A stretch of 64,000 nucleotides of DNA from Algoriphagus machipongonensis. GTDB lineage: Bacteria > Bacteroidota > Bacteroidia > Cytophagales > Cyclobacteriaceae. Both the position numbers and the translations under genes were made by a program. The notes beneath the pieces were generated by a model. That model was given only the letters and a program-made list of their open reading frames with translations. It made no database searches and was not told where the DNA came from. The stretch lies in contig NZ_CM001023.1 of NCBI RefSeq assembly GCF_000166275.1, positions 1,454,501-1,518,500 on the forward strand, written 5' to 3'. Shown in pieces: positions 53,847-63,409 of the stretch; position 1 is the stretch's first letter, and each line of letters starts with the position of its first letter.

Positions 53847-56800
53847 ATGAAATTTCAATATGTCCTCTTTTTTGCTGTCTTACTAGGATTAGCAAGCTCC
53901 TGCCAAAAAGAGACTAGTATGTTTGAATTAAAGTCTCCAGAATCAACAGGAGTGACCTTTGCTAATGAAATAATCGAATCTGATACATTTAATATTCTAA
54001 CGGATGAATATATCTTCAATGGTGGAGGTTTAGCAGTTGCTGATTTTGACAATAATGGCCTTCCCGATTTATTTTTTACTGGCAATCAGGTGCCAAACAA
54101 ATTATTCTTAAATAAAGGTGATTTTCAATTTGAAGATATCACAGAAGTTTCAGGTGTCGCAGCAGCTGATCGCTGGTGTACAGGAACAACAGCTGTGGAT
54201 ATTAACCAAGATGGTTTGATGGATATCTATGTTGTTTCCGCAATGATGGAAGGTCCAGGTGAGAGAAATAATTTATTGTTTGTTAATCAAGGTGTAGACA
54301 GTAATGGGGTAGTCACTTTTAAAGAGATGGCCTCCCAATATGGAATAGCAGATTCAGGCAACGGAATGGGTGCTGCTTTTGTAGATTATGACTTGGATGG
54401 AGACTTAGATTTGTATGTTCTTAATAATGAACAGAGCAAAGTTACGCCAAGTAATTATCGTGAAAAGATCACCGATGGGTCAGCTATTAATAATGATGCC
54501 TTTTATAGAAATAACGGGGATGGTACATTTACCGATGTAACCCTTGAGGCAGGAATTACGATTGAAGGCTTTGGTTTAGGTTTGTTAATAGCAGATTTAA
54601 ACAATGATGGTTGGCCTGATATTCATGTAAGCAACGATTACATTACCAATGATATTCTTTACATCAATAACCAGGATGGAACTTTTACCAATCAAATAAA
54701 AGAGTCTCTCAGACACCAAAGTCAATTTTCCATGGGAGCTGACATTGCTGATTTTAACAATGATGCTTATCCTGACATCTTCACCCTTGATATGCTAGGT
54801 GAAGGGAATTATAGAAAGAAAACTACCATTGGTAATAATGTTTATCAAACCTACATCAATAACGATCAGTGGGGATATGAGTATCAATATGTGAGGAATA
54901 TGCTTCACATGAATAATGGTCCAGGAATACCTTACAGTGAGGTAGGAATGATGGCTGGAGTTTATCAAACGGATTGGAGTTGGGCTCCTTTATTTGGAGA
55001 TGTGGATAATGATGGATTGCGTGATTTATTGGTTACTAATGGGTTCCCTAGAGATATTACGGATAAAGATTTTGCAAACTATCGGGCAGATGTAGGAAGT
55101 GTGGCTACCATCAGACAGCTTTTGGATTCTATCCCTATTGTCAAAATCCCAAATTATGCTTTTCATAATGTTGGAGACCTTCAATTTGAAGATGCTGGTG
55201 CTAACTGGGGACTGAATAAACCTTCCTTTTCAAATGGTGCCGCATTGGTTGATTTGGATTTGGATGGAGACCTCGATTATGTCATTAACAATATCAATGA
55301 TCCGGCATTTATCTTCGAAAATCATTTATCAGAAACTCCAAACCATGGCAATTACTTGCGAGTGGCTTTAAAGGGAACACCAGAGAACCCAAATGGTCTA
55401 GGAGCTAAGCTTTTGCTAAAGTTGAAAAATGGAAATCAATTATATCAGGAGCAGCAAATTGTTAGAGGTTATATGTCCTCAATAGAACCTATCATTCATT
55501 TTGGAATAGGAGCTGAAACTGAAGTAGATCAACTCCAAGTTATCTGGCCTGACGGCAAGAAGGAAGTGATTCCAAATATTGCAGCAAACCAGGTGCTTAA
55601 GGTTGAGTATTCCAATTCTAAGGCTGGCTCGAATAATATGGCCATTATGGACTATGGGTTTGGAGCAAAGCTTTTTTCTGATGTGACAGAAGCCACTGGC
55701 TTACTTTATGAGCATCAAGAGGATGATAAGATCGATTTTAATGTGCAGAGAACTGTGCCGCATAAATTATCACAATATGGACCCAGCCTGGCGGTTGGAG
55801 ATATCAATGGAGATGGTTTAGAGGACCTTTTGGTAGGATCTTCTAGTGAATATTTGCCAAAAGCATTTTTTCAAAACCAAGATGCAACCTTTACTGAAGT
55901 CGATATTTTGGCGAACGAAAGCCCAGTTTATGAGGAAATGGGAATGCTGCTTTTTGACTTGGACAATGATGGAGACTTAGATCTCTACATGGTTAGTGGA
56001 AGTAATGAATTTTTACCAGAAGCAGCAGAGTTTACAGATAGAGTATATCTAAATGATGGAAAAGGAAATTTTACCTTGAACAAGGATTTTTCTACAGTTA
56101 AAGCGAGTGGGTCTACTGTGAGAGGGGCTGATTTTGATGGGGATGGATTCATGGATCTTTTTGTAGGAGGGAGATCACCAGTTGCTCAATACCCACTACC
56201 TGAAAACAGCTTTCTTTTAAAGAATCTTAATGGCAGCCTTCAAGATGTGACAGATGAAGTGGCGCCAGAGCTGAGGAAAATTGGGATGGTTACAGATGCG
56301 ATTTGGTCTGATGTTGATTCCGATGGGCAGGTTGATTTGGTCATAGTTGGAGAATTGATGGCCATTACGGTATTTAAAAATGATGCTGGGAATTTCACTA
56401 AAATGGCTGATACAGGATTGGAGAATTATCTGGGGTGGTGGAATTCGATCAGCTCTGGGGATTTCGATCAAGATGGGGATGTTGACTTTATTGTCGGAAA
56501 TTTAGGCGCTAACAACTCACATCAGCCTTCTGCTGAAAGGCCTGTGAAAGTTTATGCCAAAGATTTTGATAAGAATGGAAGTATAGACCCTGTGACCTTT
56601 GCTTATTACAAGGATAGAAATGGTGAGTATAACTCATTTCCAAGCCATTTCTGGGGAGATCTTTATGGGCAAAGTACTTTATTTAGAAAGAAATATGAGC
56701 GCTATAAGACATACGCTTTAAGTACTGAGCAAGATTTATTAACTCCCTCCGAAAAAGAGGATGCTCTAATTTTAACCGGGAATTTTGACAAAAGCTCTTA

Positions 56801-57368
56801 TGTAGAAAACCTTGGTGGAGGAAAATTTAAAATAAAGGCATTGCCAAGAGTATCTCAAATAGGCCCAGTGAACGGCATTGTTTCTCGTGATTTTGATCAG
56901 GATGGAAATTTGGATGTGGCTTTAATCGGGAATGATTATGGGAATGAGATCTTCATCGGAAAACTAGATGCTCATATTGGTTTGATACTAAAAGGAGACG
57001 GCCAAGGGAATTTTAAACCAATGCTGCCTACCGAAAGTGGGTTTTTAGTAACAGGGGATGGGAAAGCCTTGGTGACTGTTTCTTCAGCCCAAGGAAGCTC
57101 TATTTTGGTTGCTTCTCAGAATAGATCAGCCTTAAAGGCTTACCAAGCCAAAAATTCAAATTCCCGCACGATGATCCCAGGATTGGATGTTTTGGCAATA
57201 GTATTTGAATTGGAAAATGGGAAAAAGCAAAGGGTAGAAACTACTTTGGGAGCCGGATTCCTTTCCCAGTCAAGTAGAGAAGTTCAAATCCCCAGTGGAG
57301 TAACAAAAATCCAAGTGATTGACTACAAAGGAGGAGTTAAAGACTTAGATATTAATTCCTTGGATTGA
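53847..57368 (+). CDS. FG-GAP/VCBS-repeat lipoprotein with ASPIC/UnbV domain
   Basis: A 1173-residue predicted surface lipoprotein (lipobox LGLASSC, Cys about 19). Calcium-binding FG-GAP/VCBS repeats of the DxDxDGxxD type occur throughout, for example VADFDNNGLPDLFFTG (about 58-73), VDYDLDGDLDLYVLN (about 177-191), FDLDNDGDLDLYMVSG (about 700-715) and DFDGDGFMDLFVGGR (about 765-780). An ASPIC/UnbV domain occupies about 510-590 (RVALKGTPENPNGLGAKLLL and QVIWPDGKKEVIPN). Proteins of this type often follow SusCD pairs in Bacteroidota and are thought to be surface adhesins or substrate binders. It is preceded by the susD terminator, so it may have its own promoter. It abuts the convergent creatininase-family gene with no gap. 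Confidence 0.92.
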   Translation: MKFQYVLFFAVLLGLASSCQKETSMFELKSPESTGVTFANEIIESDTFNILTDEYIFNGGGLAVADFDNNGLPDLFFTGNQVPNKLFLNKGDFQFEDITEVSGVAAADRWCTGTTAVDINQDGLMDIYVVSAMMEGPGERNNLLFVNQGVDSNGVVTFKEMASQYGIADSGNGMGAAFVDYDLDGDLDLYVLNNEQSKVTPSNYREKITDGSAINNDAFYRNNGDGTFTDVTLEAGITIEGFGLGLLIADLNNDGWPDIHVSNDYITNDILYINNQDGTFTNQIKESLRHQSQFSMGADIADFNNDAYPDIFTLDMLGEGNYRKKTTIGNNVYQTYINNDQWGYEYQYVRNMLHMNNGPGIPYSEVGMMAGVYQTDWSWAPLFGDVDNDGLRDLLVTNGFPRDITDKDFANYRADVGSVATIRQLLDSIPIVKIPNYAFHNVGDLQFEDAGANWGLNKPSFSNGAALVDLDLDGDLDYVINNINDPAFIFENHLSETPNHGNYLRVALKGTPENPNGLGAKLLLKLKNGNQLYQEQQIVRGYMSSIEPIIHFGIGAETEVDQLQVIWPDGKKEVIPNIAANQVLKVEYSNSKAGSNNMAIMDYGFGAKLFSDVTEATGLLYEHQEDDKIDFNVQRTVPHKLSQYGPSLAVGDINGDGLEDLLVGSSSEYLPKAFFQNQDATFTEVDILANESPVYEEMGMLLFDLDNDGDLDLYMVSGSNEFLPEAAEFTDRVYLNDGKGNFTLNKDFSTVKASGSTVRGADFDGDGFMDLFVGGRSPVAQYPLPENSFLLKNLNGSLQDVTDEVAPELRKIGMVTDAIWSDVDSDGQVDLVIVGELMAITVFKNDAGNFTKMADTGLENYLGWWNSISSGDFDQDGDVDFIVGNLGANNSHQPSAERPVKVYAKDFDKNGSIDPVTFAYYKDRNGEYNSFPSHFWGDLYGQSTLFRKKYERYKTYALSTEQDLLTPSEKEDALILTGNFDKSSYVENLGGGKFKIKALPRVSQIGPVNGIVSRDFDQDGNLDVALIGNDYGNEIFIGKLDAHIGLILKGDGQGNFKPMLPTESGFLVTGDGKALVTVSSAQGSSILVASQNRSALKAYQAKNSNSRTMIPGLDVLAIVFELENGKKQRVETTLGAGFLSQSSREVQIPSGVTKIQVIDYKGGVKDLDINSLD

Positions 57369-58130
57369 TCATTTATATAATTCTCCGGGCTTTGCTTGGC
57401 AGATTTCTGTCATTAGTTGAGCCACTTTGTTTGTAGCATCTTCAAAATAAAGCTTTCCTTTTTCAGGGGAAGCTTTTTTTGGATTGCCTATTCCTGTGTC
57501 TTCTGATACCTCTGACCACCTTCTCTCAGCCCAAGCCCATTTTTCCTGTAAGCCTGTAATAACTGATTTTTTCTCTGAACCTAAACCAGCTTCCTCCAGT
57601 GGTGATACTAGCTCTGGGTGCAAATACATGATAAGCGAGGTTTCCATTTCATCTGCATGATCCCCCATCTCTTCAAAATAGAGTGTCTTATCAAGTGATT
57701 GAAACCAATTGCATGTAAAAAGCAGCATATCTGGAAATTCTAATCCTAACTCCCTAAGTATGGTTTTGAAGTCATTTCCGCCATGGCTATTCAGGATTAA
57801 TAATTTTTTCAATCCTTGTCTATCCAAAACCTCTATCAAATCTCTCAAAATTGCCATTTGAGTACTTGGGTTTAGATTCATGTCCAAATAGATGTCATGT
57901 TGTCCAGTATTCACTCCGAATGGAATAGTAGGTAATACAATTACCTTAGAACCTTTCTCCCAAGCTTTCTTTGCACCTATCTCAGCAATAGCATCTGCTT
58001 CATATACATCTGTACCATAAGGCATGTGATAATTATGGGCCTCTGTTGCTCCCCATGGTAAGACAGCTAATTCAAATCGATCAGTTTTTAAGTTTTTCCA
58101 ATTGGCTTCTTTTAATAAATAAGGCTTCAT
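57369..58130 (-). CDS. Creatininase-family metal-dependent amidohydrolase
   Basis: A 253-residue creatininase-family protein. The metal-site residues are visible in LPWGATEAHNYHMPYGTDVYEADAIA (about 24-49) and the LNSHGGND motif (about 112-119), and the DHADEMETSLIMYLHPELV segment (about 155-173) supplies the conserved Glu. The family opens cyclic amides or acts on formamides (creatininase, FAPy deformylase, mycofactocin MftE), so the substrate is open. The start is divergent from the asparaginase gene with only about 90 bp between them, suggesting shared control. Confidence 0.88.
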   Translation of the reverse strand: MKPYLLKEANWKNLKTDRFELAVLPWGATEAHNYHMPYGTDVYEADAIAEIGAKKAWEKGSKVIVLPTIPFGVNTGQHDIYLDMNLNPSTQMAILRDLIEVLDRQGLKKLLILNSHGGNDFKTILRELGLEFPDMLLFTCNWFQSLDKTLYFEEMGDHADEMETSLIMYLHPELVSPLEEAGLGSEKKSVITGLQEKWAWAERRWSEVSEDTGIGNPKKASPEKGKLYFEDATNKVAQLMTEICQAKPGELYK

Positions 58131-58220
58131 ATTATGGGGATTTAGAAAGGATTTTTCAAAAGGTAGGCTTTATTAAAATCAATTTTAATAATTTCAATGC
58201 CTCATCCGAAATTAAGTCAT

Positions 58221-59201
58221 ATGTCTGAAAGAAGAAAGTTTATTAAGAAGTCCCTGTTAGGGTCAGCAATTGTCATTCCTGCTATTTCTAAATCTATTGC
58301 TCAGCCTCAAAGACCAAGTTTGGTCGGTGAAAAACCACTGATATTATCTACCTGGAACCATGGGTTACCTGCCAATGCTGCAGCAATCGCAAAGCTGAAG
58401 GAAACAGGAAATATTATTGATGCTGTTGAAACAGGTGTTATGGACACAGAAAATGACTTGAGTAACTTGTCTGTAGGCCTTCAAGGATTGCCCGATAGAG
58501 AGGGTATAACCACATTGGATGCATCCATCATGAATGGTAATGGAGAATGTGGATCAGTTGCCTTTGTAAGACAAGTAAAACATCCGGTTTCATTAGCCAG
58601 AGTTGTTATGGAAAAGACTCCACATGTGATGATTGTGGGTGAAGGTGCTAGACAATTGGCAATTTCTGAAGGTTTTCCTATCGAAAAGGAAGAGTTAAGT
58701 CCAAATGCTAAAAAGGCCTATGAAAAATGGAAAGTACAAAGCCAATACAAACCCATCATCAATATTGAAAATCATGATACTATAGGTATGATAGGGTTGG
58801 ACAAAGATGGGAATTTAGCAGGTAGCTGTACTACTAGTGGATTGGCTTATAAAATGCATGGAAGAGTAGGAGATAGTCCCATTATCGGAGCGGGTCTTTT
58901 TGTAGATAATGAGGTAGGAGCTGCTACTGCAACAGGCCTTGGTGAATCTATTATTAAGGTTTGTGGAAGTTTCATGATCGTAGAGTTAATGAGGCAAGGA
59001 AGAACACCTCAGGAAGCTTGTGAAGAAGCTGTGAGGCGTTTGATTTCCAAAAACAAAGGAAATATTAAAGATATTCAAGCGGGTTTTCTCGCAATAAATA
59101 AAGATGGAGAGGTGGGAGCATTTGCTGTACAACCAGGCTTTAATTATGCTCAAGGGACCATGAGCTATAACAAGATGATAGACTCAAAAAGTCATTTTTA
59201 A
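58221..59201 (+). CDS. N4-(beta-N-acetylglucosaminyl)-L-asparaginase (glycosylasparaginase), Tat-exported
   Basis: A 326-residue Ntn-hydrolase. The signal sequence has a twin-arginine RRKFIKK at residues 4-10, and a hydrophobic core ending SIAQ, so Tat export is likely. The nucleophile is Thr187 in NHDTIGMI, released by autocleavage of the precursor; downstream SCTTSGLAYKMHGRVGD (about 205-221) and GATATGLGE supply the substrate pocket and oxyanion hole as in the flavobacterial glycosylasparaginase. It would cleave the GlcNAc-Asn bond. ATG 58197 would add eight residues and is a possible alternative. It is followed at 1 bp by cutC. Confidence 0.93.
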   Translation: MSERRKFIKKSLLGSAIVIPAISKSIAQPQRPSLVGEKPLILSTWNHGLPANAAAIAKLKETGNIIDAVETGVMDTENDLSNLSVGLQGLPDREGITTLDASIMNGNGECGSVAFVRQVKHPVSLARVVMEKTPHVMIVGEGARQLAISEGFPIEKEELSPNAKKAYEKWKVQSQYKPIINIENHDTIGMIGLDKDGNLAGSCTTSGLAYKMHGRVGDSPIIGAGLFVDNEVGAATATGLGESIIKVCGSFMIVELMRQGRTPQEACEEAVRRLISKNKGNIKDIQAGFLAINKDGEVGAFAVQPGFNYAQGTMSYNKMIDSKSHF

Positions 59202-59202
59202 G

Positions 59203-59949
59203 ATGGGAAAAGTAACACTAGAAGCACCGGTATTTAGTGTGGAGGCTGCTCTAGAAGCTGCTGATTTCGGAATTGATAGATTGGAGCTATGCGCTAATTT
59301 TCCAGAAGGAGGAGAGACTCCAAGTGCTGGGATGCTTAAGTTCTTGAGATCAGAAATTGATATTCCCATTTTTGTGATGATTCGCCCTAGGGGAGGAGAT
59401 TTTGCCTATTCTCAAAAGGAATTAATGGTCATGAAACGAGACATTGAATTGCTTGGTGAACTTGGTGCTGATGGTTTTGTATTTGGTGTTTTGGATACAG
59501 AAGGCGAAGTAAATACTGCTGCTTGCGAAAGTCTAATTCGAACAGCATCCGGTAAACCTTGCACATTTCATAGAGCATTCGATGCCTTGTCAAACCAATT
59601 TGATTCCTTGGAAACCATTATTTCTTTGGGTTTTGATCGAATTCTAACTTCAGGAGGAAAAAACTCTGTAAGCGAAGGATTTTCAAGAATTCAGGATTTA
59701 ATGGAAATAGCACAAGATCGGATTAGTATCATGCCTGGAGGTGGTTCAAAGCCTGAGCATGTAACCTCACTTTCTAAAATCCCCTATTTCAAGGATATTC
59801 ATGCTTCCTGCAAGACATGGAAATCTGCCAACAATAATTTTGTGAATCCTGATGTTTCTTTTTCTGATGATCCGGAAGCTTTTAGTAAGCACCTTCTAGT
59901 AGATCAGGAAACAGTTAGTCAATTTAGAGAAGCGATTGATTCCCTATGA
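59203..59949 (+). CDS. cutC: CutC family TIM-barrel protein
   Basis: A 248-residue CutC protein. The N-terminal LEAPVFSVEAALEAADFGIDRLELCANF (about 4-31), the GGETPSAG element, IFVMIRPRGGDFAYS (about 55-69), CTFHRAFDA (about 121) and ILTSGGKNS (about 144) are the family landmarks. CutC was named for copper homeostasis in E. coli, but the copper role is not well supported for many members. The placement in a unit with glycosylasparaginase, as often seen in Bacteroidota, suggests a link to nutrient catabolism here (inference). Its stop overlaps the next gene start by four bases. Confidence 0.93.
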   Translation: MGKVTLEAPVFSVEAALEAADFGIDRLELCANFPEGGETPSAGMLKFLRSEIDIPIFVMIRPRGGDFAYSQKELMVMKRDIELLGELGADGFVFGVLDTEGEVNTAACESLIRTASGKPCTFHRAFDALSNQFDSLETIISLGFDRILTSGGKNSVSEGFSRIQDLMEIAQDRISIMPGGGSKPEHVTSLSKIPYFKDIHASCKTWKSANNNFVNPDVSFSDDPEAFSKHLLVDQETVSQFREAIDSL

Positions 59950-61490
59950 AAATCAATAAATCCTTATCGATTGCTTTAATCGCACTTTGTTCCTGTAATC
60001 CCATTTCAGAAAGAAAGCAGCCACCTCCCTCACTCACCCAGTTGGCATCCGCAGATTTAAATCTTGATGGGGAGCAATTGGCAAATGCCTATTGTGCTAG
60101 CTGTCACGTGAAACCCGAACCAGAAGTTTTAGATAAGGCTACCTGGAAGGATAAGGTGCTTCCTGACATGAGGAAAAGGATGGGATTGGTAATTGATGAG
60201 GATTTTGGAACACTGATGCCAATTGATATGGATGTGCCAAAAGGCATATACTCAGAAGTTCCTTTGATCAAAAGAAAAGATTGGGATAAAATTCTTGATT
60301 ATTATTTGGCTAATTCTCCTGAGCAACCTTTGCCCCAAGAGCAAAAAATACCTGTAAAAAAAGGAATTCCTGGTTTCGAATTAAGGCAACCGAAATTTGA
60401 TAAGGATTACACAAATTTGGTCACCATGCTTCAAATTGAGCCTAATTCAGGAGATTTGTGGTTAGGACATCGTTTTAAATCTGTTTTTGTTTTTGACTCC
60501 AAAAATGGGTTTGAGCTGAAAGATTCTATTCCTACTGACACCGCGCCAATTGATTTGAAATGGCTAGAAAATGGGCAAGATTTTGAATTGTTGACAATGG
60601 GCTTGATGGATCCATCGAATGATTCTGTAGGGGCTTTAGTTCAATATCATAAAATTAATGAGGCTTGGGAGACCTCTTCTGTTCTTTCTGACCTCAAAAG
60701 GCCTGTGCATTTGGCAAGTGAGGATTTCAATGGAGATGGGATTGAAGATCTAGTCGTTAGTGAATTTGGAAACCATGTGGGAGAATTGAGTTTATATTTA
60801 TCCGACGGAGATGTTTTTAAGAAACAGGTTTTGAAAGCAAAACCCGGGGCCAGAAGAGTAATTATTGAAGACTTAGATACTGATGGAGATTTGGATGTCT
60901 TAGCCTTGATGACACAAGAGAATGAAGGTTTCTTCGCTTACTTAAATCAAGGAGATGGAAGCTTTAAAGAGAAAATTATTTTACGTTTTCAACCAGCATT
61001 TGGATCTAGTGATTTCAGGTATGAAGACATGAATGCTGATGGTTTGAAAGATTTGGTTTTAGTCAATGGAGATAATGCAGATCTGTCCCAGATTTTAAAG
61101 AATTTCCATGGAGTCCGAATATTTTTGAATGAAGGGGATTTTGAGTTTAATCAATCTTGGTTTTACCCCATGTACGGAGCCAGTGGATTAGAAGTAGATG
61201 ATTTTGATCAAGATGGTGATGTAGATTTAATGGCAATCTCTTTTTTTCCAGATCCTGAACAAGTACCAAGACAAGACCTGATTTATTTTGAACAAACCGT
61301 AAAAGGCGAATTTCTACCTTTTGTTCCTGAAATTGATTTTAATTCACATTGGTTGACTATAGCCAAAGGAGATTTGGATTTGGATGGAGATCAAGACGTA
61401 GTTGTGGGTTCTTTTGAGTTCCAAGATTTGTATCAGAAAGTAAATCACCCTTGGAATCCCATAATAGTCCTAGAAAACACAAAGGAATAA
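59946..61490 (+). CDS. Cytochrome c/FG-GAP fusion lipoprotein
   Basis: A 514-residue protein with a lipoprotein signal ending ALCSC (Cys about 17) and a heme-binding CASCH near residues 50-54 in a short cytochrome c-like domain (about 30-120). The Met of LPDMRKRMG near 78 is a possible distal ligand. Residues about 150-510 carry FG-GAP/VCBS-like repeats, for example EDFNGDGIEDLVVSEFGNH (about 259-277), EDLDTDGDLDVLALM (about 305-319), DDFDQDGDVDLMAISF (about 418-433) and KGDLDLDGDQDVVVGSF (about 475-491). A heme domain joined to surface calcium-repeat propeller text is unusual. It is translationally coupled to cutC. Confidence 0.88.
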   Translation: MKINKSLSIALIALCSCNPISERKQPPPSLTQLASADLNLDGEQLANAYCASCHVKPEPEVLDKATWKDKVLPDMRKRMGLVIDEDFGTLMPIDMDVPKGIYSEVPLIKRKDWDKILDYYLANSPEQPLPQEQKIPVKKGIPGFELRQPKFDKDYTNLVTMLQIEPNSGDLWLGHRFKSVFVFDSKNGFELKDSIPTDTAPIDLKWLENGQDFELLTMGLMDPSNDSVGALVQYHKINEAWETSSVLSDLKRPVHLASEDFNGDGIEDLVVSEFGNHVGELSLYLSDGDVFKKQVLKAKPGARRVIIEDLDTDGDLDVLALMTQENEGFFAYLNQGDGSFKEKIILRFQPAFGSSDFRYEDMNADGLKDLVLVNGDNADLSQILKNFHGVRIFLNEGDFEFNQSWFYPMYGASGLEVDDFDQDGDVDLMAISFFPDPEQVPRQDLIYFEQTVKGEFLPFVPEIDFNSHWLTIAKGDLDLDGDQDVVVGSFEFQDLYQKVNHPWNPIIVLENTKE

Positions 61491-61610
61491 TATTCTTTAA
61501 TTATTGATTATTTCGATTTTTAGTATCGAATAATTTAAATTTTAAGACTTCTATTTTTATATATGATATTATTTCAGTAAATTATTCTTTCACCTATAAT
61601 CTTTTTTGCT

Positions 61611-62072
61611 ATGGTTAAGAGTTTTCAGGGAGTAAGAATGGCTGAGCCAAAAAAGTCTCCCGCAGCACCAATTTTGGTCAAAGATCATATGAGCACTAAG
61701 CTGGTGACCTTTCTTCCGGACGATACAATCGACATGGTTTTGGAAGTTCTCACCAAACGAAAAATTTCAGGCGCTCCTGTAGTGGATGAGTCTGGTAGCT
61801 TGGTTGGGATTATCTCAGAGGTAGATTGCTTGAAAGAAATTATCAAAGGGAAATACACTAACACTCCAAAGTTTCCGGGAAAAGTTAAGGATCACATGAG
61901 TGTAGATGTCATTACCTTGGGTCCTGAACTTTCGATTTTCGATGCTGCTCAGAAATTTTTAGAATTAAAAATAAGGCGATTTCCTGTGATAAGGGATGGT
62001 AGTTTGATCGGTCAGATAAGTTTGAGTGATATTATACGAGCTTTCCCTAAGCTGAAAGACACTACTTGGTAA
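61611..62072 (+). CDS. CBS-domain pair protein
   Basis: A 153-residue protein made of two CBS domains. CBS1 (about 25-80) shows VKDHMSTKLVTFLPDDTIDM and KRKISGAPVVDESGSLVGII; CBS2 (about 95-150) shows VKDHMSVDVITLGPELSIFDA and LKIRRFPVIRDGSLIGQISLSDI. Paired CBS domains bind adenine nucleotides and sense energy state. The alternative start at 61638 (Met10) would keep both domains. It is monocistronic with a strong terminator and no coding neighbour in the same direction. Confidence 0.93.
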   Translation: MVKSFQGVRMAEPKKSPAAPILVKDHMSTKLVTFLPDDTIDMVLEVLTKRKISGAPVVDESGSLVGIISEVDCLKEIIKGKYTNTPKFPGKVKDHMSVDVITLGPELSIFDAAQKFLELKIRRFPVIRDGSLIGQISLSDIIRAFPKLKDTTW

Positions 62073-62093
62073 AGCACTTTAGCTACTAGGATT

Positions 62094-62127
62094 AAAAAGC
62101 CCCTATCATTTATATGATAGGGGCTTT
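62094..62127. terminator. Bidirectional intrinsic terminator
   Basis: AAAAAGCCCCTATCAT / ATGATAGGGGCTTT with loop TTAT, then TCTTTTA. It lies between the CBS-protein stop and the convergent sulfhydrylase gene stop at 62131. Confidence 0.9.
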
Positions 62128-62130
62128 CTT

Positions 62131-63303
62131 TTACTTCGATCTGTTTAGCGCTTTTTCTACATCCTCAATAATGTCGTCTATATGCTCCAGTCCAACGGAT
62201 AGTCTTACCAGGCCATCCGTAATCCCAACTCTTGCTCTTTCTTCTTCTGAAAGCTTGCTATGTGTAGTGGAAGCGGGGTGAGTGACGATGCTTCGGCTAT
62301 CTCCTAGGTTTGCAGTCACAGAAATCATTTGCAACTGATCTATAAAGCGCTTTGCTCTTTCTAGGCCACCCTTTAATGTTAAGGTAATTATTCCTCCCCC
62401 AAGCTTCATTTGTTTTTTGGCTAACTCATATTGAGGGTGAGATTTTAAAAAGGGATATTTAACTTGATCTATCTCTTGGTTTCCTTCAAAATAAGTAGCG
62501 GTTTTCAAGGCGTTTTCACAATGCCTATCCATTCTTACTCCCAATGTTTCCATGCTTTTGGATAAAATCCAGGCATTAAACGGAGAAATTGCAGGCCCGG
62601 TATGGCGAGTGAAAAACTGGACCTCTTTCATCAATTCCTCGGTTCCTAAAATCAAACCTCCTAATACTCTACCTTGTCCGTCGATATATTTTGTGGCGCT
62701 ATGAGTAACGATGTGTGCCCCCCATTTGGCAGGTTGCTGGAGGTAGGGGGTTGCAAAGCAATTGTCTACTACTAAGATCAAATTATGCGCTTTTGCAAAA
62801 TTTCCGGCCCATTCCAAGTCAATGATTTCCAATCCAGGGTTCGATGGAGTTTCTATGAAAAGCATTTTGGTATTGGGTTGTACTAATTTTTCCCAATTAT
62901 GAATATCTGAAATATCTCCATAGGTTGAGGTGATTCCCCATTTAGGAAATACTCTGGTCAACAGTTGGTGAGTGGAACCAAATAGGGATCTGGCAGCAAG
63001 CACATGGTCGCCTTGTTGAAGTAAGGAAGCGATACTACCAAACATAGCTGCCATACCTGAGGCGGTGGCAATTCCTGCTTCGGTGCCTTCTGCAGCACAG
63101 ATTTTATCGATTAAGTCAGTTGAATTAGGGTTTGCATACCTTGAATAGATATTGCCTTCAATTTCATCTGCAAACGTCGCTCTGGCCTCCTCTGCTGAAT
63201 CAAAGGTAAAGCTAGAGGTAAGGTAAAGTGGAGAGGAGTGTTCCTTTTGATTTGACTTGGATGGGTTGATCCGAATGGAGTTGGTTTCAAAATGCTTACT
63301 CAT
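62131..63303 (-). CDS. Cys/Met-metabolism PLP enzyme, O-succinylhomoserine sulfhydrylase type
   Basis: A 390-residue trans-sulfuration-family PLP enzyme. The N-terminal YLTSSFTFDSAEEARATF and RYANPNSTDLIDKICAAEGTEA segments (about 25-75), the Asp in LVVDNCFATPYLQQP (about 185) and the PLP-binding Lys205 in HSATKYIDGQGRVLGG are intact. Sequence features favour MetZ (direct sulfhydrylation of O-succinylhomoserine) over cystathionine gamma-synthase or gamma-lyase, but these are hard to separate by eye. ATG 63303 is preferred over a TTG at 63333. A SAM-sensing riboswitch upstream supports a role in methionine synthesis. Confidence 0.88.
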   Translation of the reverse strand: MSKHFETNSIRINPSKSNQKEHSSPLYLTSSFTFDSAEEARATFADEIEGNIYSRYANPNSTDLIDKICAAEGTEAGIATASGMAAMFGSIASLLQQGDHVLAARSLFGSTHQLLTRVFPKWGITSTYGDISDIHNWEKLVQPNTKMLFIETPSNPGLEIIDLEWAGNFAKAHNLILVVDNCFATPYLQQPAKWGAHIVTHSATKYIDGQGRVLGGLILGTEELMKEVQFFTRHTGPAISPFNAWILSKSMETLGVRMDRHCENALKTATYFEGNQEIDQVKYPFLKSHPQYELAKKQMKLGGGIITLTLKGGLERAKRFIDQLQMISVTANLGDSRSIVTHPASTTHSKLSEEERARVGITDGLVRLSVGLEHIDDIIEDVEKALNRSK

Positions 63304-63409
63304 AGCGATTGCCTGGATTATAATTTGATACAATTAGGCTCATACAGTTTGAGAAAGTCAAACCACAGCGGTCTATTCGAACTAAAAAGGGGTGTTTTTG
63401 TAAAGCCTG

